62,919 nt of DNA. Source: Candidatus Obscuribacter sp. GTDB taxonomy: Bacteria > Cyanobacteriota > Vampirovibrionia > Obscuribacterales > Obscuribacteraceae. Made by a program: the position numbers and the translations under genes. How positions within the stretch are numbered: position 1 is the first letter of the stretch; each line of letters begins with the position of its first letter. The notes below the pieces were generated by a model. That model saw only the letters and a list, made by a program, of their open reading frames with translations. It did not search any database and was not told the origin of the DNA. The DNA is taken from the NCBI GenBank assembly GCA_016712465.1, contig JADJQZ010000002.1, forward strand, positions 1 to 62,919, given 5' to 3'. Shown piece by piece: positions 10,296-18,568 of this stretch.

Positions 10296-11945
10296 TCACT
10301 CCCAAACTATATCAAGATCGCTCTGTGTGCCGCGTAAAACTGATTGTGCTTCCCAGAGTGTGCCAAATACTCTAGCTGCAAGAGGGCTGTTCTCTGCCGC
10401 AACTTTGATCGGCAATTTCATCAAGAGTTCTAAAACCTCCTTGCATCTTCTAACGCGTGACTTTGCACTCGATATAATCTCTTCAATATTTGAAGGTGCG
10501 CCAAGAACGCCAATAGAAAAGGTTTCCTCTGTCTGCCTGATAGCTTTCTCCATGCTATGTAAGCTTTCAGACACAATATGGTGCAGAGAGAAAAAGGATC
10601 TCAGCTGCGGCGAAAGTTCAAAGCTACCAATTCTTAGGCTTACGAAACTGCTATCTCCGAACTTAGAACCTAGAGCCTGAGTCCGCCTTCCTCGCCGATC
10701 TTTGTCATGTATGGCTATCTGCTTTTCAGAGAAAGTCCAAACATTGTCTAATCCGCCTTTGATTGACTTAGCCCGATGCACCATTTCAATCTGACCGTAG
10801 TTAGATTTATCCATCTCTGGCAAAAGTGGTGCAGTAATACGCTGGCTGAGTTTTCCAACGGCATCGTAAAGACCATTGTTCAGGAAGTGACCCGTCAGCC
10901 CTGTTCTGCCATGGATCGAATTAAGTACCTTGAGATGGTTGTCATTAAATTGCAGCGCGTTGAGCTCAATGTTCTTTTGCAGAGTCCCCTTCTGGAAGGT
11001 TGGATAAGTGGTGCTTGATTTAGACACCGTCAGCTTATCTCGCAAATCCTTCGTAAAGGCATTATCTGAGCCAAGCAAAGCTGATGGTGTGATACGCTGG
11101 CTGAGTTTAATGGTGTCGTAGATCCCATTGTTGAGAACCTGACACACCAACCCGGTTCTGTCATGCAGCGAAGTGAGCACCTTGAAATGATTATCATTGA
11201 ATCCCTCCGCATTGAGCCCAATGTTTTTTTCCAGAATCGCCTTCTGGCAAGTTGGGTCACTGAGTCCTCTTTCTGACGCAGTCATTTTATTTCGCCAATT
11301 TTTCGCAAAGGCATTATTTGAGTCAAGCAAGGGTGCTGGAGTAATACGCTGGCTGAGTTTTCCAATGGTGTCGTAAAGACCATTGTTGAGAACGTGACAC
11401 ACCAACCCGGTTCTGTCCTGGAGCGAATTAAGCAGCTTGACATGATTGTCATTAAACTGCAGCGCATTGAGCCCAATGTTCTTTTGCAGAATTGCCTTCT
11501 GGAAGGTTGGGTCAGTGGTGCCCGATCTAGACACCGTCAGCTTATCCTGCCAATCTTTCGTAAAGGCATTATCTGAACCAAGTAAAGGTGCTGGAGTAAT
11601 ACGCTGGCTGAGTTTTCCAATGGTGTCGCAAAGACCATTGTTGAGAACTTGACCCAGCAGCCCGGTTCTGTCATGGAGCGAATTAAGCACCTTAAGATGA
11701 GTGTCATTAAATTGCAGCACATTGAGACCAAAGTTCTTTTGCAGAATCGCCTTCTGGAAGGTTGGCTCAGTAGTGGCTCTTTCAAATATTCTGTTGCCAT
11801 TCCGCCAACTCAGACTAAGTTGCTCCAAAGCGGACAACGCGCTGTCGTCAGGTTGTGGCTCGCTCAACACGGTGCTTGTGGAACCGGCAAATCTGTTTTG
11901 TCCCACCTTCTTTGCGCTCTGCCTTTTCGCCTCATCGCCAGTCAT
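10296..11945 (-). CDS. Unknown protein with four tandem ~85-residue repeats, third gene of a RES toxin-antitoxin operon
   Basis: 549 residues from the ATG at 11945, which has AGAGG 5 bases before it; a GTG at 11951 is the alternative. Four tandem units, each about PTFQKAILQKNxGLNALQFND, then a middle like RTGLVxxVLNNGLYDTIGKL, then SQRITPAPLLGSDNAF, occupy roughly residues 55-390. The DNA period is 252-255 bases with high identity between units, so the expansion is recent. A non-repetitive C-terminal region of about 160 residues follows. No signal peptide or membrane segment is seen. It starts 21 bases after the RES toxin gene on the same strand. I recognise no family. Its position suggests a function tied to the toxin-antitoxin pair, but that is inference. 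Confidence 0.75.
   Translation of the reverse strand: MTGDEAKRQSAKKVGQNRFAGSTSTVLSEPQPDDSALSALEQLSLSWRNGNRIFERATTEPTFQKAILQKNFGLNVLQFNDTHLKVLNSLHDRTGLLGQVLNNGLCDTIGKLSQRITPAPLLGSDNAFTKDWQDKLTVSRSGTTDPTFQKAILQKNIGLNALQFNDNHVKLLNSLQDRTGLVCHVLNNGLYDTIGKLSQRITPAPLLDSNNAFAKNWRNKMTASERGLSDPTCQKAILEKNIGLNAEGFNDNHFKVLTSLHDRTGLVCQVLNNGIYDTIKLSQRITPSALLGSDNAFTKDLRDKLTVSKSSTTYPTFQKGTLQKNIELNALQFNDNHLKVLNSIHGRTGLTGHFLNNGLYDAVGKLSQRITAPLLPEMDKSNYGQIEMVHRAKSIKGGLDNVWTFSEKQIAIHDKDRRGRRTQALGSKFGDSSFVSLRIGSFELSPQLRSFFSLHHIVSESLHSMEKAIRQTEETFSIGVLGAPSNIEEIISSAKSRVRRCKEVLELLMKLPIKVAAENSPLAARVFGTLWEAQSVLRGTQSDLDIVWE
10350..11790. repeat. Tandem 252-255 bp coding repeats inside the third RES-operon gene
   Basis: The segment TACGCTGGCTGAG recurs at about 10837, 11092, 11344 and 11599, showing a 252-255 base period (84-85 codons). 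Unit boundaries run roughly from 10770 to 11780. The last unit in protein order is the most diverged. Confidence 0.8.
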
Positions 11946-11966
11946 TGTCACCTCTTATATGATTCG

Positions 11967-12587
11967 CTAGTAGGGGATAACTGTCATATTGAACTGTGAG
12001 ACGGTTGAAAGAATCTCCCACCTAAGGGCCTCATCTTTGAGTGGGCAAGTATCGACCGTCTCCAGCTTATTCTCGGCTCTTTCGTAGAGCGCTAATGCGT
12101 CTTCGTCATTGTGTGCATTGCCAAAAATAATGCCATCTATTTGACTGTAAACATAACCATTATCGTAGAAAAAACGCGACCAGTCCTGGCTAAACCGGTG
12201 ATTGCTATCTTTGCATACTGCTGCTACGGTTCCTGCTTTCATTGCATTCCCCCCTCGTAGATCTAGAAGTCTTAATTGCGCTTTCACCTTTATTCTTGCA
12301 ACCACCCATGAACCAACTTCGACTACTTTCGAGTCACCAAATATTTCAACCAAGCAGCCCGATAAAGAGCTTCCAGCATATAGAATCCCTCGATCTGGGT
12401 CTGTTGCTGCTGCACTATCGGAACGATGATGATCAAACCGACGCAAAGGGCCAAAATGTCTGAAAGTCAGAGCTCCTGCACTGAATCTTTCGGGATCATA
12501 CAGGCGTAGCAGCTCTTCACCTTCCTGAATCTCATGTAGTTGTGGGTCTGGCGATTTAATCGGTGGCGGTGCTGCTATCTTGACCAT
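11967..12587 (-). CDS. RES-domain toxin (NAD+-degrading type)
   Basis: 206 residues. It shows the RES pattern: an early arginine in LLRLYDPERF, then FRHFGPLRRFDHHR, then the tyrosine and glutamate of GILYAGSSLSGCLVEIFGD, and a C-terminal part NGYVYSQIDGIIFGNAHNDE. RES toxins deplete cellular NAD+ and are neutralised by an antitoxin encoded directly upstream. Here the antitoxin gene ends 3 bases before this start codon, the usual order in this family. The likely role is plasmid maintenance, though such systems can also act in phage defence. Confidence 0.85.
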   Translation of the reverse strand: MVKIAAPPPIKSPDPQLHEIQEGEELLRLYDPERFSAGALTFRHFGPLRRFDHHRSDSAAATDPDRGILYAGSSLSGCLVEIFGDSKVVEVGSWVVARIKVKAQLRLLDLRGGNAMKAGTVAAVCKDSNHRFSQDWSRFFYDNGYVYSQIDGIIFGNAHNDEDALALYERAENKLETVDTCPLKDEALRWEILSTVSQFNMTVIPY

Positions 12588-12590
12588 CCT

Positions 12591-13202
12591 TCAGGCTACC
12601 CCAATGGCTCTGGCTTCGCGAAGAACCAAATCTATTTGCCCATTCTTTAGCGCATTTATAGGTTTGTCACCATTGAACACAGGGCTTTCACTGGCTAACC
12701 AGCTAATTTTCGCTAAAATGCTACAGTCCATTGCTGCCAATACTTCAGTTAGTCCTTCTATAACTCCATTGGGACCTCCAGCATCAAACTGCCAAGAAGG
12801 TAGTTTCATAACACCGTTCTCTAAAATCCCTAGTATTTGCCCATTTCTGATTCTTTCATGAATGGTCTGGCGAGAAACGCCGAGTAGCTCAGCCGCTTCC
12901 TGTGCACTAAAAGAGCTGCTTAGCAGGGTCTTGCGAAAGCTGAAATGGTTTATCAGAGAATTTAGTTCCAACGCCCTCTTCTCTTCTGGCGTGACCTGCC
13001 TTGCACCGATCATTCTTGCAAAAGCCACATTTCCCTCAGGTAATTCGGTCCGATTCTTCAAAACTCTATGAGAGAGCCATTTTTGACCCTCTGGTCCAAG
13101 TGTTTCCCAAAGGTAGTGGAAGAAAGCCTTCTTGTCCTGATCTTCCTGAAGAAGTTCGAAGAATTTATCCTCTGATACTGCTGGTTGTCTGCTTTGGTAC
13201 AT
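12591..13202 (-). CDS. RES-type antitoxin (HTH plus toxin-binding C-terminal domain)
   Basis: 203 residues. The centre holds an excisionase-type helix-turn-helix (SAQEAAELLGVSRQTIHERI followed by RNGQILGI), unlike the Xre fold of the best-known RES antitoxins. The C-terminal part (VIEGLTEVLAAMDCSILAKI to PINALKNGQIDLVLREARAI) resembles the MbcA/ParS toxin-binding domain, where the residues around SPVFNGDKPINAL cap the toxin. AAGGG lies 7 bases before the ATG. The promoter at 13232-13259 overlaps a TACTAGTA palindrome, a plausible autoregulatory operator. Confidence 0.8.
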   Translation of the reverse strand: MYQSRQPAVSEDKFFELLQEDQDKKAFFHYLWETLGPEGQKWLSHRVLKNRTELPEGNVAFARMIGARQVTPEEKRALELNSLINHFSFRKTLLSSSFSAQEAAELLGVSRQTIHERIRNGQILGILENGVMKLPSWQFDAGGPNGVIEGLTEVLAAMDCSILAKISWLASESPVFNGDKPINALKNGQIDLVLREARAIGVA

Positions 13203-13231
13203 AGTTAACCCTTTGTGAATTCGCTACTACT

Positions 13232-13259
13232 AGTATAGCTTGCTTGTCAGGCATGTCAA
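13232..13259 (-). promoter_or_regulatory. Promoter of the RES toxin-antitoxin operon
   Basis: On the minus strand TTGACA (13254-13259) and TATACT (13232-13237) are separated by 16 bases, a near-consensus sigma70-type promoter 30 bases from the antitoxin start. The palindrome TACTAGTA overlaps the -10 box and is a likely operator. Confidence 0.75.
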
Positions 13260-13455
13260 CTGGACGGACTTGACACCTGGGCGGCTAGAGTTGTTTCAAG
13301 ACTGCTAAGGTTCGTTTGACTAGCCTGGTCTCAGTGTTCTGTTAATTTTGAGCTGGGTTGCTAATAGCGGTCTAATGAATATCACTTTCTCTTCCCCAAA
13401 AATCGAAATGTTAGGAGTCCGAAAGGGAACGGTTTCGGGCTGGGTGTTTTTAGCT

Positions 13456-13516
13456 GTCCAAAAGTAGGCTTTTGAGGTTTCGGATGGCGGGTATAATCCG
13501 TACACCACTTTTGGAC
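13456..13516 (+). promoter_or_regulatory. Resolvase promoter flanked by a 10-bp inverted repeat
   Basis: A TATAAT box lies at 13492-13497. Around it, GTCCAAAAGT (13456-13465) and ACTTTTGGAC (13507-13516) form a perfect inverted repeat 41 bases apart, the second arm just before the start codon. This could be an autoregulatory operator or part of the recombination (res) site, which for serine resolvases commonly overlaps their own promoter. Confidence 0.6.
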
Positions 13517-13523
13517 GGATAGT

Positions 13524-14108
13524 ATGGCGCGAGTTTTTGCTTACTGTAGAGTTTCAACCGCTGACCAGAGCACTAAGAATCAGGCAATGGAGATTAAGGC
13601 GGCGGGCTTCAAGGTTGAAAGTCGCCGGCTAATAGAGGAAAACATCAGCGGCTCAGTGGCCACCACAGAGCGCCCAGGCTTCATGAAGTTGGTGGATAGG
13701 ATGGAAAAGGGCGACGTGTTGGTAGTAACCAAGCTTGATCGCCTGGGGCGCAATGCCATGGATGTGCGGGCTACGGTGGAACTTCTGGCCGGACATGGCG
13801 TGAGAGTTCATTGCCTGGCTCTTGGAGGGGTGGATTTAACCAGCGCGGCAGGGAAGATGACCATGCAGGTCATTGCAGCCGTCGCGGAGTTCGAGAAGGA
13901 CCTCCTGGTGGAGAGAACCAAATCTGGCATAGCGAGGGCCAGGGCCACCGGCAAGCAGTTTGGTCGGCCTCCGTCTTTGGACCAGGCGGAGCGCAAGGCG
14001 GTCCTCAAAAGATTGCGTGCCGGTGTTTCTGTTGCCGAAGTGGCCAGGGAGTTCAGCACATCCAGGCAGACCGTTCTGCGGGTGCGGGACTCGGTGCTTG
14101 GCAGCTAG
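13524..14108 (+). CDS. Serine recombinase (resolvase/invertase family)
   Basis: 194 residues, the usual length of small serine recombinases. The catalytic serine is S11 in YCRVSTADQ. Further family motifs are KLDRLGRN, the helix AAVAEFEKDLLVERTKSGIA and the linker GRPPSL. A C-terminal helix-turn-helix follows (VSVAEVAREFSTSRQTVLRV). Such enzymes cut and rejoin DNA at a res site, resolving plasmid multimers or acting as the resolvase of a transposon. No transposase or transposon end is visible nearby, so multimer resolution is the more likely role. Confidence 0.92.
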   Translation: MARVFAYCRVSTADQSTKNQAMEIKAAGFKVESRRLIEENISGSVATTERPGFMKLVDRMEKGDVLVVTKLDRLGRNAMDVRATVELLAGHGVRVHCLALGGVDLTSAAGKMTMQVIAAVAEFEKDLLVERTKSGIARARATGKQFGRPPSLDQAERKAVLKRLRAGVSVAEVAREFSTSRQTVLRVRDSVLGS

Positions 14109-14266
14109 CAAAAACTGTCCGCCGAGGGCCAATTCTGTTGTCGACTTCCCGATTGGCACCTGTCTGTCTTTTAAGAGATGATAAGGAATGTGGCGCCGCC
14201 GCGGGGGCGTCCACGAACGCTAAACCCATAAAATGAGGCTTTTGGGGCTTTTATGTCGTTTTTAAG

Positions 14267-14311
14267 ATAATAATAGTAGTAATAGCAGCCAAACTATTAT
14301 TATGCTACAAT
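14267..14311 (+). promoter_or_regulatory. Operator and promoter of the KfrA-like gene
   Basis: ATAATAATAGT (14267-14277) and its inverted copy ACTATTATTAT (14293-14303) lie 15 bases apart, directly before a TACAAT -10 box (14306-14311) with an upstream TG extension. KfrA proteins repress their own promoters by binding inverted repeats, which fits this layout. Confidence 0.65.
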
Positions 14312-14338
14312 GCCAAAAGCATCGCGGAGGGCTCAGCA

Positions 14339-14983
14339 ATGACCAGGGGACCGAACATCGACCAGGGCGAACTATTTGAGGTCGCCGACCGGCTAGAAGC
14401 TGAGGGTAAGGAGGTAACGGCTTTGGCTGTGCAGACTGCTCTTGGCCGCGGCAGCTACACCACCGTATACAAGTACCTGGAAGCCTGGCGGGCTTCTCGT
14501 CCGGCACCGGTGGCGCCGGTCTCCTTTCAGATGCCGGACCCGGTGAGGAACATCTTTGCTGGCGCCTGGCGCATGGCACTGATGGAATCGGCCAAGGAAA
14601 CTGAAGTCGTGAAGGTCAAGGCGGCAGAAGACCTCAAGAATGCTGCCGCTCAGCTTCAGGGCGCCCTGGAGGCTATTGAGAAACTGGAGCTGGCGGCAGA
14701 GGCTTCGGCAACTGAAATTGCCTCACTGAAGGAAAGCGCCCAGCAAAAACAGATGGCTCTTTCGAAGGCTGAATCAGAGCTGGCCGCCCGTGCTGCTGCC
14801 AGTGAAGAACTCCGCCGACAGCTTGTGGACCGCGAGGTCGAGATTGCTCGCCTGCGCGAGGAACTTGCCAAAGGGCGAACTGAAAGAGATTTGGCAGTGA
14901 GAGAGGCGGCTGAACTCAAAGGCAAGATGACCGCAATCATTAGCCAGAACGATGCTCTTTTGAAGCGCGTCGGCAAGAGATGA
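14339..14983 (+). CDS. KfrA-like DNA-binding coiled-coil protein
   Basis: 214 residues. The N-terminal third matches the KfrA DNA-binding region: VADRLEAEGKEVTALAVQTA followed by LGRGSYTTVYKYLEAWR. From about residue 80 to the end the protein is an alanine- and glutamate-rich coiled coil. KfrA forms filaments on plasmid DNA, regulates its own gene and supports stable inheritance. GGAGGG lies about 8 bases before the ATG. It follows the resolvase on the same strand by about 230 bases and has its own promoter and operator. The second HTH/coiled-coil protein (6420-7340) has the same build with a different head. No ParA or ParB ATPase is visible in the window. Confidence 0.85.
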   Translation: MTRGPNIDQGELFEVADRLEAEGKEVTALAVQTALGRGSYTTVYKYLEAWRASRPAPVAPVSFQMPDPVRNIFAGAWRMALMESAKETEVVKVKAAEDLKNAAAQLQGALEAIEKLELAAEASATEIASLKESAQQKQMALSKAESELAARAAASEELRRQLVDREVEIARLREELAKGRTERDLAVREAAELKGKMTAIISQNDALLKRVGKR

Positions 14984-15037
14984 TAGTGATAACTTCTTCT
15001 GCCTGTCTTTGCACCGGGAGCAGTAGCCTGACGACGT

Positions 15038-15751
15038 TCAGTCTTTCGACAGAACAATTCTTCTGTTTATGGCTTGAAGCTCTCTGGTTGGTTGATCTAG
15101 AAGCTTGATCTCGTTTAGCATTGATGAGCTAATGGAGATGGGTTCCTTCAGCACAAACCAGGATACAACCTCATCGTGGGTGCCGGTGGTCAAGGAGCCT
15201 CGGTAGTGGTAGAAGCGCTCGAGTTTTGAGTAAGCATCCTTTAGTAGATCGGCAAAGCTGAAAGGATCGGATACGCAGGACCTCTCCTTGGCGTTTTTGA
15301 CGATTGATATGCTCTTGCAGAACTCCAGGCTCAAGGACGGTAGCGCTTCTTTGTCATCGACTTCATTGGCAAACACGCCAATTACTATCTTTGAAGAGGG
15401 CTCTTGCCCGTATTGATCGGTGGGCTTCGCTTGAGAGCATATCTCATGAACGAGGTGGAACTCAGCGCTGAATTTTTGTTTCTCTAGCTGATGCTCGCTG
15501 AGGGCGTGAAAGTGAATGCTCCTTAGCGTCGCCTTAGTGGAGCGGAACTGGACAGCTGGAGCTCTTAGCCCCTCTCCCGGCACATCAAGCTCAAACGTAT
15601 AATGGTCATCGTGGCCAGTTATGCAACCCCTGGTACTTTCATCGTCATAGGCTTCAACGAAAAGCGCATCGCGAATTTCGAAGCAATCAGCTTCGCATAT
15701 ATTTATAGGTGACTGGTGGGTGCCAATGATGGAAGCACAGGCTTGATGCAT
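15038..15751 (-). CDS. Alpha-carbonic anhydrase-like protein without signal peptide
   Basis: 237 residues. The alpha-class signatures are present in order: QSPINI near residue 13, zinc ligands H80 and H82 in SIHFHALSEHQ, the third ligand H99 in SAEFHLVHE, and SLTTGTHDEVVSWFVLKEPI, which contains the gatekeeper threonine. The end PTRELQAINRRIV matches the family's final strand. The zinc site appears complete, so it may hydrate CO2 to bicarbonate. Bacterial alpha enzymes are normally exported to the periplasm, but no signal peptide is visible here. The loop between the second and third ligand is shorter than usual. It stands alone on the minus strand next to a zinc-ribbon gene. Confidence 0.82.
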   Translation of the reverse strand: MHQACASIIGTHQSPINICEADCFEIRDALFVEAYDDESTRGCITGHDDHYTFELDVPGEGLRAPAVQFRSTKATLRSIHFHALSEHQLEKQKFSAEFHLVHEICSQAKPTDQYGQEPSSKIVIGVFANEVDDKEALPSLSLEFCKSISIVKNAKERSCVSDPFSFADLLKDAYSKLERFYHYRGSLTTGTHDEVVSWFVLKEPISISSSMLNEIKLLDQPTRELQAINRRIVLSKD

Positions 15752-15800
15752 AGTCTAAGTTTCTCCTTGTGGTGTTGCCTGTAAATTTGGTGCGCTCAAC

Positions 15801-16910
15801 TCAATCGTACCTGGCACAGACCGGGCAACCGCTGCCCAGAACGACTCTTCGATAGGGCTCCGCCTGCCACTTACGGTCGCAGTTGGCGCAAAGCCACCAG
15901 CGTTTTGTGCGGGAATGACTTCTTTCGGTATCAGGACTGGCCTTGCGGTTTTTGCGCGGATGCCATTCTTCAGCTACTTTGGGAGCAACTGTGGTAATCA
16001 CATTGGTGATCGACGTTTTGCGATAGCAGCAAAACGGGCAGCCGGTTTCATGAAGAACGCGGTCGGAGATTTTGGCCTCCCACTCGTGGTCCGGTCCTTT
16101 TTTGCATTTCCAGAAAGCACGGTAATTGCTGCCGGCGGTGACATCGGTAGGCTTCTTGTCTCCATTCTTTTCTTTATCCCACTGAGCTGCCAGGTGAGGA
16201 TGAGTCTTCTTGAGGCTGTTTTCTTTAGAACCCTTCTTGTTGGTACAGAAAGGACAGCGCGTACCCTTGGTGGTGCGGTAGAAGCCAGAGATCCATTTGT
16301 GGCTTGGATTTTCGGCACATTTCCAGTGGACCTTCAGACCGACAGGCAAGGCGAAAGGGTCTATCCCTTTATTTTTTGCGTGATCAAAATCTAGAAGTAC
16401 TTCCGGGTAGTCCCGAAGATCTGTAGGTGCCCCACGATTGCAGCGGGCGCAACCGGAACCAAGGAGAGTACGGTTTGCTATTGAAGCTTTCCACTGATGA
16501 CCGCAAGAGCATTTCCACCAGACTTCCTTGTTGGAGCCGTAGCTGACTTGATCCGGCGCTATGTCATTCTTCGCGGTCAACCATTCTTTGACCAGTTTGG
16601 GGAAATGCTTGGCGAGGCTGTTGGTCAAAGAAGCGCGCCGCCCCTTACAAAAGGGGCAACCGAGGGCGAAGGAGTTATCCCGAACGGCCCTTGTAACAAG
16701 CTGAATAGGAGTCTGGAAAATATGGTCGCGACCTTTAGGGCACTTGAACCAGGCCCAGACGGTGGAGCCATGGGAGAAATCTTCAGGACCAAAGCCACAG
16801 TTCTTTTTATAGAGCCACATGGAGGCGGCTTCGGGGCAAGCTTTGGCAAAGCTCTGAGTGCGAACCGCGGCAGGTTCGCTCACGTCTTCAATGTAAAGCT
16901 TGATTTTCAT
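15801..16910 (-). CDS. Tandem zinc-ribbon protein (DUF4379-type), five modules
   Basis: 369 residues made of five modules of 60-75 residues. The canonical module runs HPxLAxxW, xxKN, a GS turn, WWKC, GHxWxA and GCPxC, so each can bind one zinc through two cysteine pairs; this is the DUF4379 'probable zinc-ribbon' family. Module 3 is a variant (LRDYPEVLLDFDHAKNKGID, then LPVGLKVHWKC). The first module (KKNCGFGPEDFSHGS) is nearly the same as that of the protein at 42779. No catalytic domain is visible. The function of the family is unknown; DNA or RNA binding is a guess. Confidence 0.85.
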   Translation of the reverse strand: MKIKLYIEDVSEPAAVRTQSFAKACPEAASMWLYKKNCGFGPEDFSHGSTVWAWFKCPKGRDHIFQTPIQLVTRAVRDNSFALGCPFCKGRRASLTNSLAKHFPKLVKEWLTAKNDIAPDQVSYGSNKEVWWKCSCGHQWKASIANRTLLGSGCARCNRGAPTDLRDYPEVLLDFDHAKNKGIDPFALPVGLKVHWKCAENPSHKWISGFYRTTKGTRCPFCTNKKGSKENSLKKTHPHLAAQWDKEKNGDKKPTDVTAGSNYRAFWKCKKGPDHEWEAKISDRVLHETGCPFCCYRKTSITNVITTVAPKVAEEWHPRKNRKASPDTERSHSRTKRWWLCANCDRKWQAEPYRRVVLGSGCPVCARYD

Positions 16911-17374
16911 TGACGCTGCTTGTTTTCATGCCAGTCTTCAGGTCTGCCTTTGGCAATTGTAGGTCATGAGCAGGCGCTGGCGGTAGCTGCTGAAAAAGGT
17001 AACAACCGTGGAAAAGAGAGCGAATGTTCCTGAAGAGGCAAGGTGGCTTATTGGAGCCTCTTGATCCTAATTTCATGTAAATAGATGGCTAAAGCTGCTC
17101 TCAAGGCGGCCTTGAGCCCTATATTATCGAGTGCTGTTCAGCCGAGCCGGTATTTTAAGGGCTTGGCTAATAGTAAGGAATCCCGTTACTAGAATGGTAC
17201 TTGATGAAAGCAGCCACAAGGCTGTTTTTGCGAGTGCTGCTGCAATGGCGCAGCTCGGTAACAGAGGCTGAATCAGTACTGTTAAAGTGTTTCTTCAGCT
17301 CTACGAAATAGAGGCCTTTAGCGGAGGTCTTTGTAAGGTCAGGAAGTCTTTGATTGGATCAAAGACTGGGAATC
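16911..17374. other. Non-coding gap between divergent zinc-ribbon genes
   Basis: About 460 bases between two divergently transcribed zinc-ribbon genes. It must hold their promoters, but I see no strong -35/-10 pair or repeat in it and no convincing gene. Confidence 0.5.
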
Positions 17375-18568
17375 ATGCCGCGCATAAAAAGAGAGATTCG
17401 AAGTAGAAGCAAGCACGCTGTAAAAGGCCCGTCGCTTGCAGAGACGCTCAGGCTGAAAACCCACACCCCGACCCTGCTTGAGTGCTATCCGCTTTTGGTG
17501 GAGAAGTACTTTTCAGAGTTGAATAATTATGGACCTGATGAAGTAACGCCAGGCTCAGGAATAAGGATGCGATGGATCTGCCCCAATGTGCCGAGCCATC
17601 CAACCTATGAGGTGCCTGTAAACATCCGTGTAAGGAGCTGGCTGGATAAAACGGAGGCGCAGTGCTGTCCGGCATGCTCTAAAGTGACTTACAAGCAGCA
17701 GGCGCAGGAGCTAACGCCAGCGTTCAAAACAAGGTTAGTTCCATCAAGAACTTGCCCCCGTTCTGAGTTTCCTTACCTCAATAGTAAATCCAGGAAGACC
17801 TGCCACTTTACCTGCGAGCACTGTGGGCTGAAGTATTCCGCCGTCCTGGCCAGTGAATGGAAGAGCGAAGCAGGATGCCCCAGATGCCACCCGGGGCTTC
17901 GGATTGACCTCAATGATTTCAAGCAAGCACTGCCATTTTTCAATCATTCTAAGAACGTCGGGTTTGATCTGAGGAAGCTACCGACTTCCTTGAAGGTCTG
18001 GTGGCGCTGTACTGAAAACCACCAGCACCAGGTATATGAAGCCTTTGAAGAGATTGTTGATGAAGCCGAACAGATTGTTTGCAATGCCTGTAACCCGAGA
18101 GATTGGGTGGATCTGACCAAGGAGTCTCCGGCGCTTGCATCACAATTTGACGCGAGTAAAAATGAAGGACATGACCTAAGCCGCCTGAAGGGCTCCGCGC
18201 GCTACCACTGGAAATGTACAAGAGGCCACTCGTTTGTAGCCAGGCTGGCAGACAGAATTACAGAAGACAAAGGCTGCCCGTATTGTTCTCTTGGAACGGA
18301 ACCCCCAAAGGTCGTTCTCTCTATGTATACCGACCATGCCCGCTGCTTTGATGAGCAGAGAAACGGCGTCAAGGCAGAACAGGTGAAGGCCTGCGGCCGA
18401 TCGGCAAGAACCAGGCGCTACTCATGGAACTGCGTTAAGTGTTCGACTTCGTGGCAAGAAACTGTCTATAGCTTCCTGCGTCAATCAATAGTCGGGTGCT
18501 TACAGTGCCGTAAAAGGCAGACTCCAGCAGGCTCACCGGTATCTGCCGCAAAGTGTAACCGCAAGTAA
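17375..18568 (+). CDS. Tandem zinc-ribbon protein (DUF4379-type), diverged, five modules
   Basis: 397 residues from the ATG at 17375; a TTG at 17354 would add seven. The N-terminus is basic (MPRIKREIRSRSKHAVK). Five modules follow, more diverged than in the other three proteins but still ending in CPxC-type knuckles (CCPAC, GCPRC, VCNAC, GCPYC, GCLQC). Module 3 is the same variant type as in its relatives (LNDFKQALPFFNHSKNVGFD, then LPTSLKVWWRC). The Cys and Trp positions are mostly kept, so the fold is probably intact. Function unknown. Confidence 0.8.
   Translation: MPRIKREIRSRSKHAVKGPSLAETLRLKTHTPTLLECYPLLVEKYFSELNNYGPDEVTPGSGIRMRWICPNVPSHPTYEVPVNIRVRSWLDKTEAQCCPACSKVTYKQQAQELTPAFKTRLVPSRTCPRSEFPYLNSKSRKTCHFTCEHCGLKYSAVLASEWKSEAGCPRCHPGLRIDLNDFKQALPFFNHSKNVGFDLRKLPTSLKVWWRCTENHQHQVYEAFEEIVDEAEQIVCNACNPRDWVDLTKESPALASQFDASKNEGHDLSRLKGSARYHWKCTRGHSFVARLADRITEDKGCPYCSLGTEPPKVVLSMYTDHARCFDEQRNGVKAEQVKACGRSARTRRYSWNCVKCSTSWQETVYSFLRQSIVGCLQCRKRQTPAGSPVSAAKCNRK

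Larger units (their letters stand above)
1..10310. repeat. Terminal redundancy, copy 1 (circular contig overlap)
   Basis: This stretch matches 52623-62919 in order and orientation through the CRISPR array, the helicase, the small genes, the candidate origin and the replication gene. The copies differ by scattered 1-2 base indels and substitutions, with a net difference of about 13 bases. Position 1 corresponds to 52623, the last base of a CRISPR repeat, and the end of the window (62919) corresponds to about 10310. The difference pattern, mostly single-base indels that break open frames in one copy or the other, is typical of uncorrected long-read sequence at contig ends and not of evolved duplication. 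I infer one circular molecule of about 52.6 kb. Genes listed twice below are one gene each. Confidence 0.9.
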
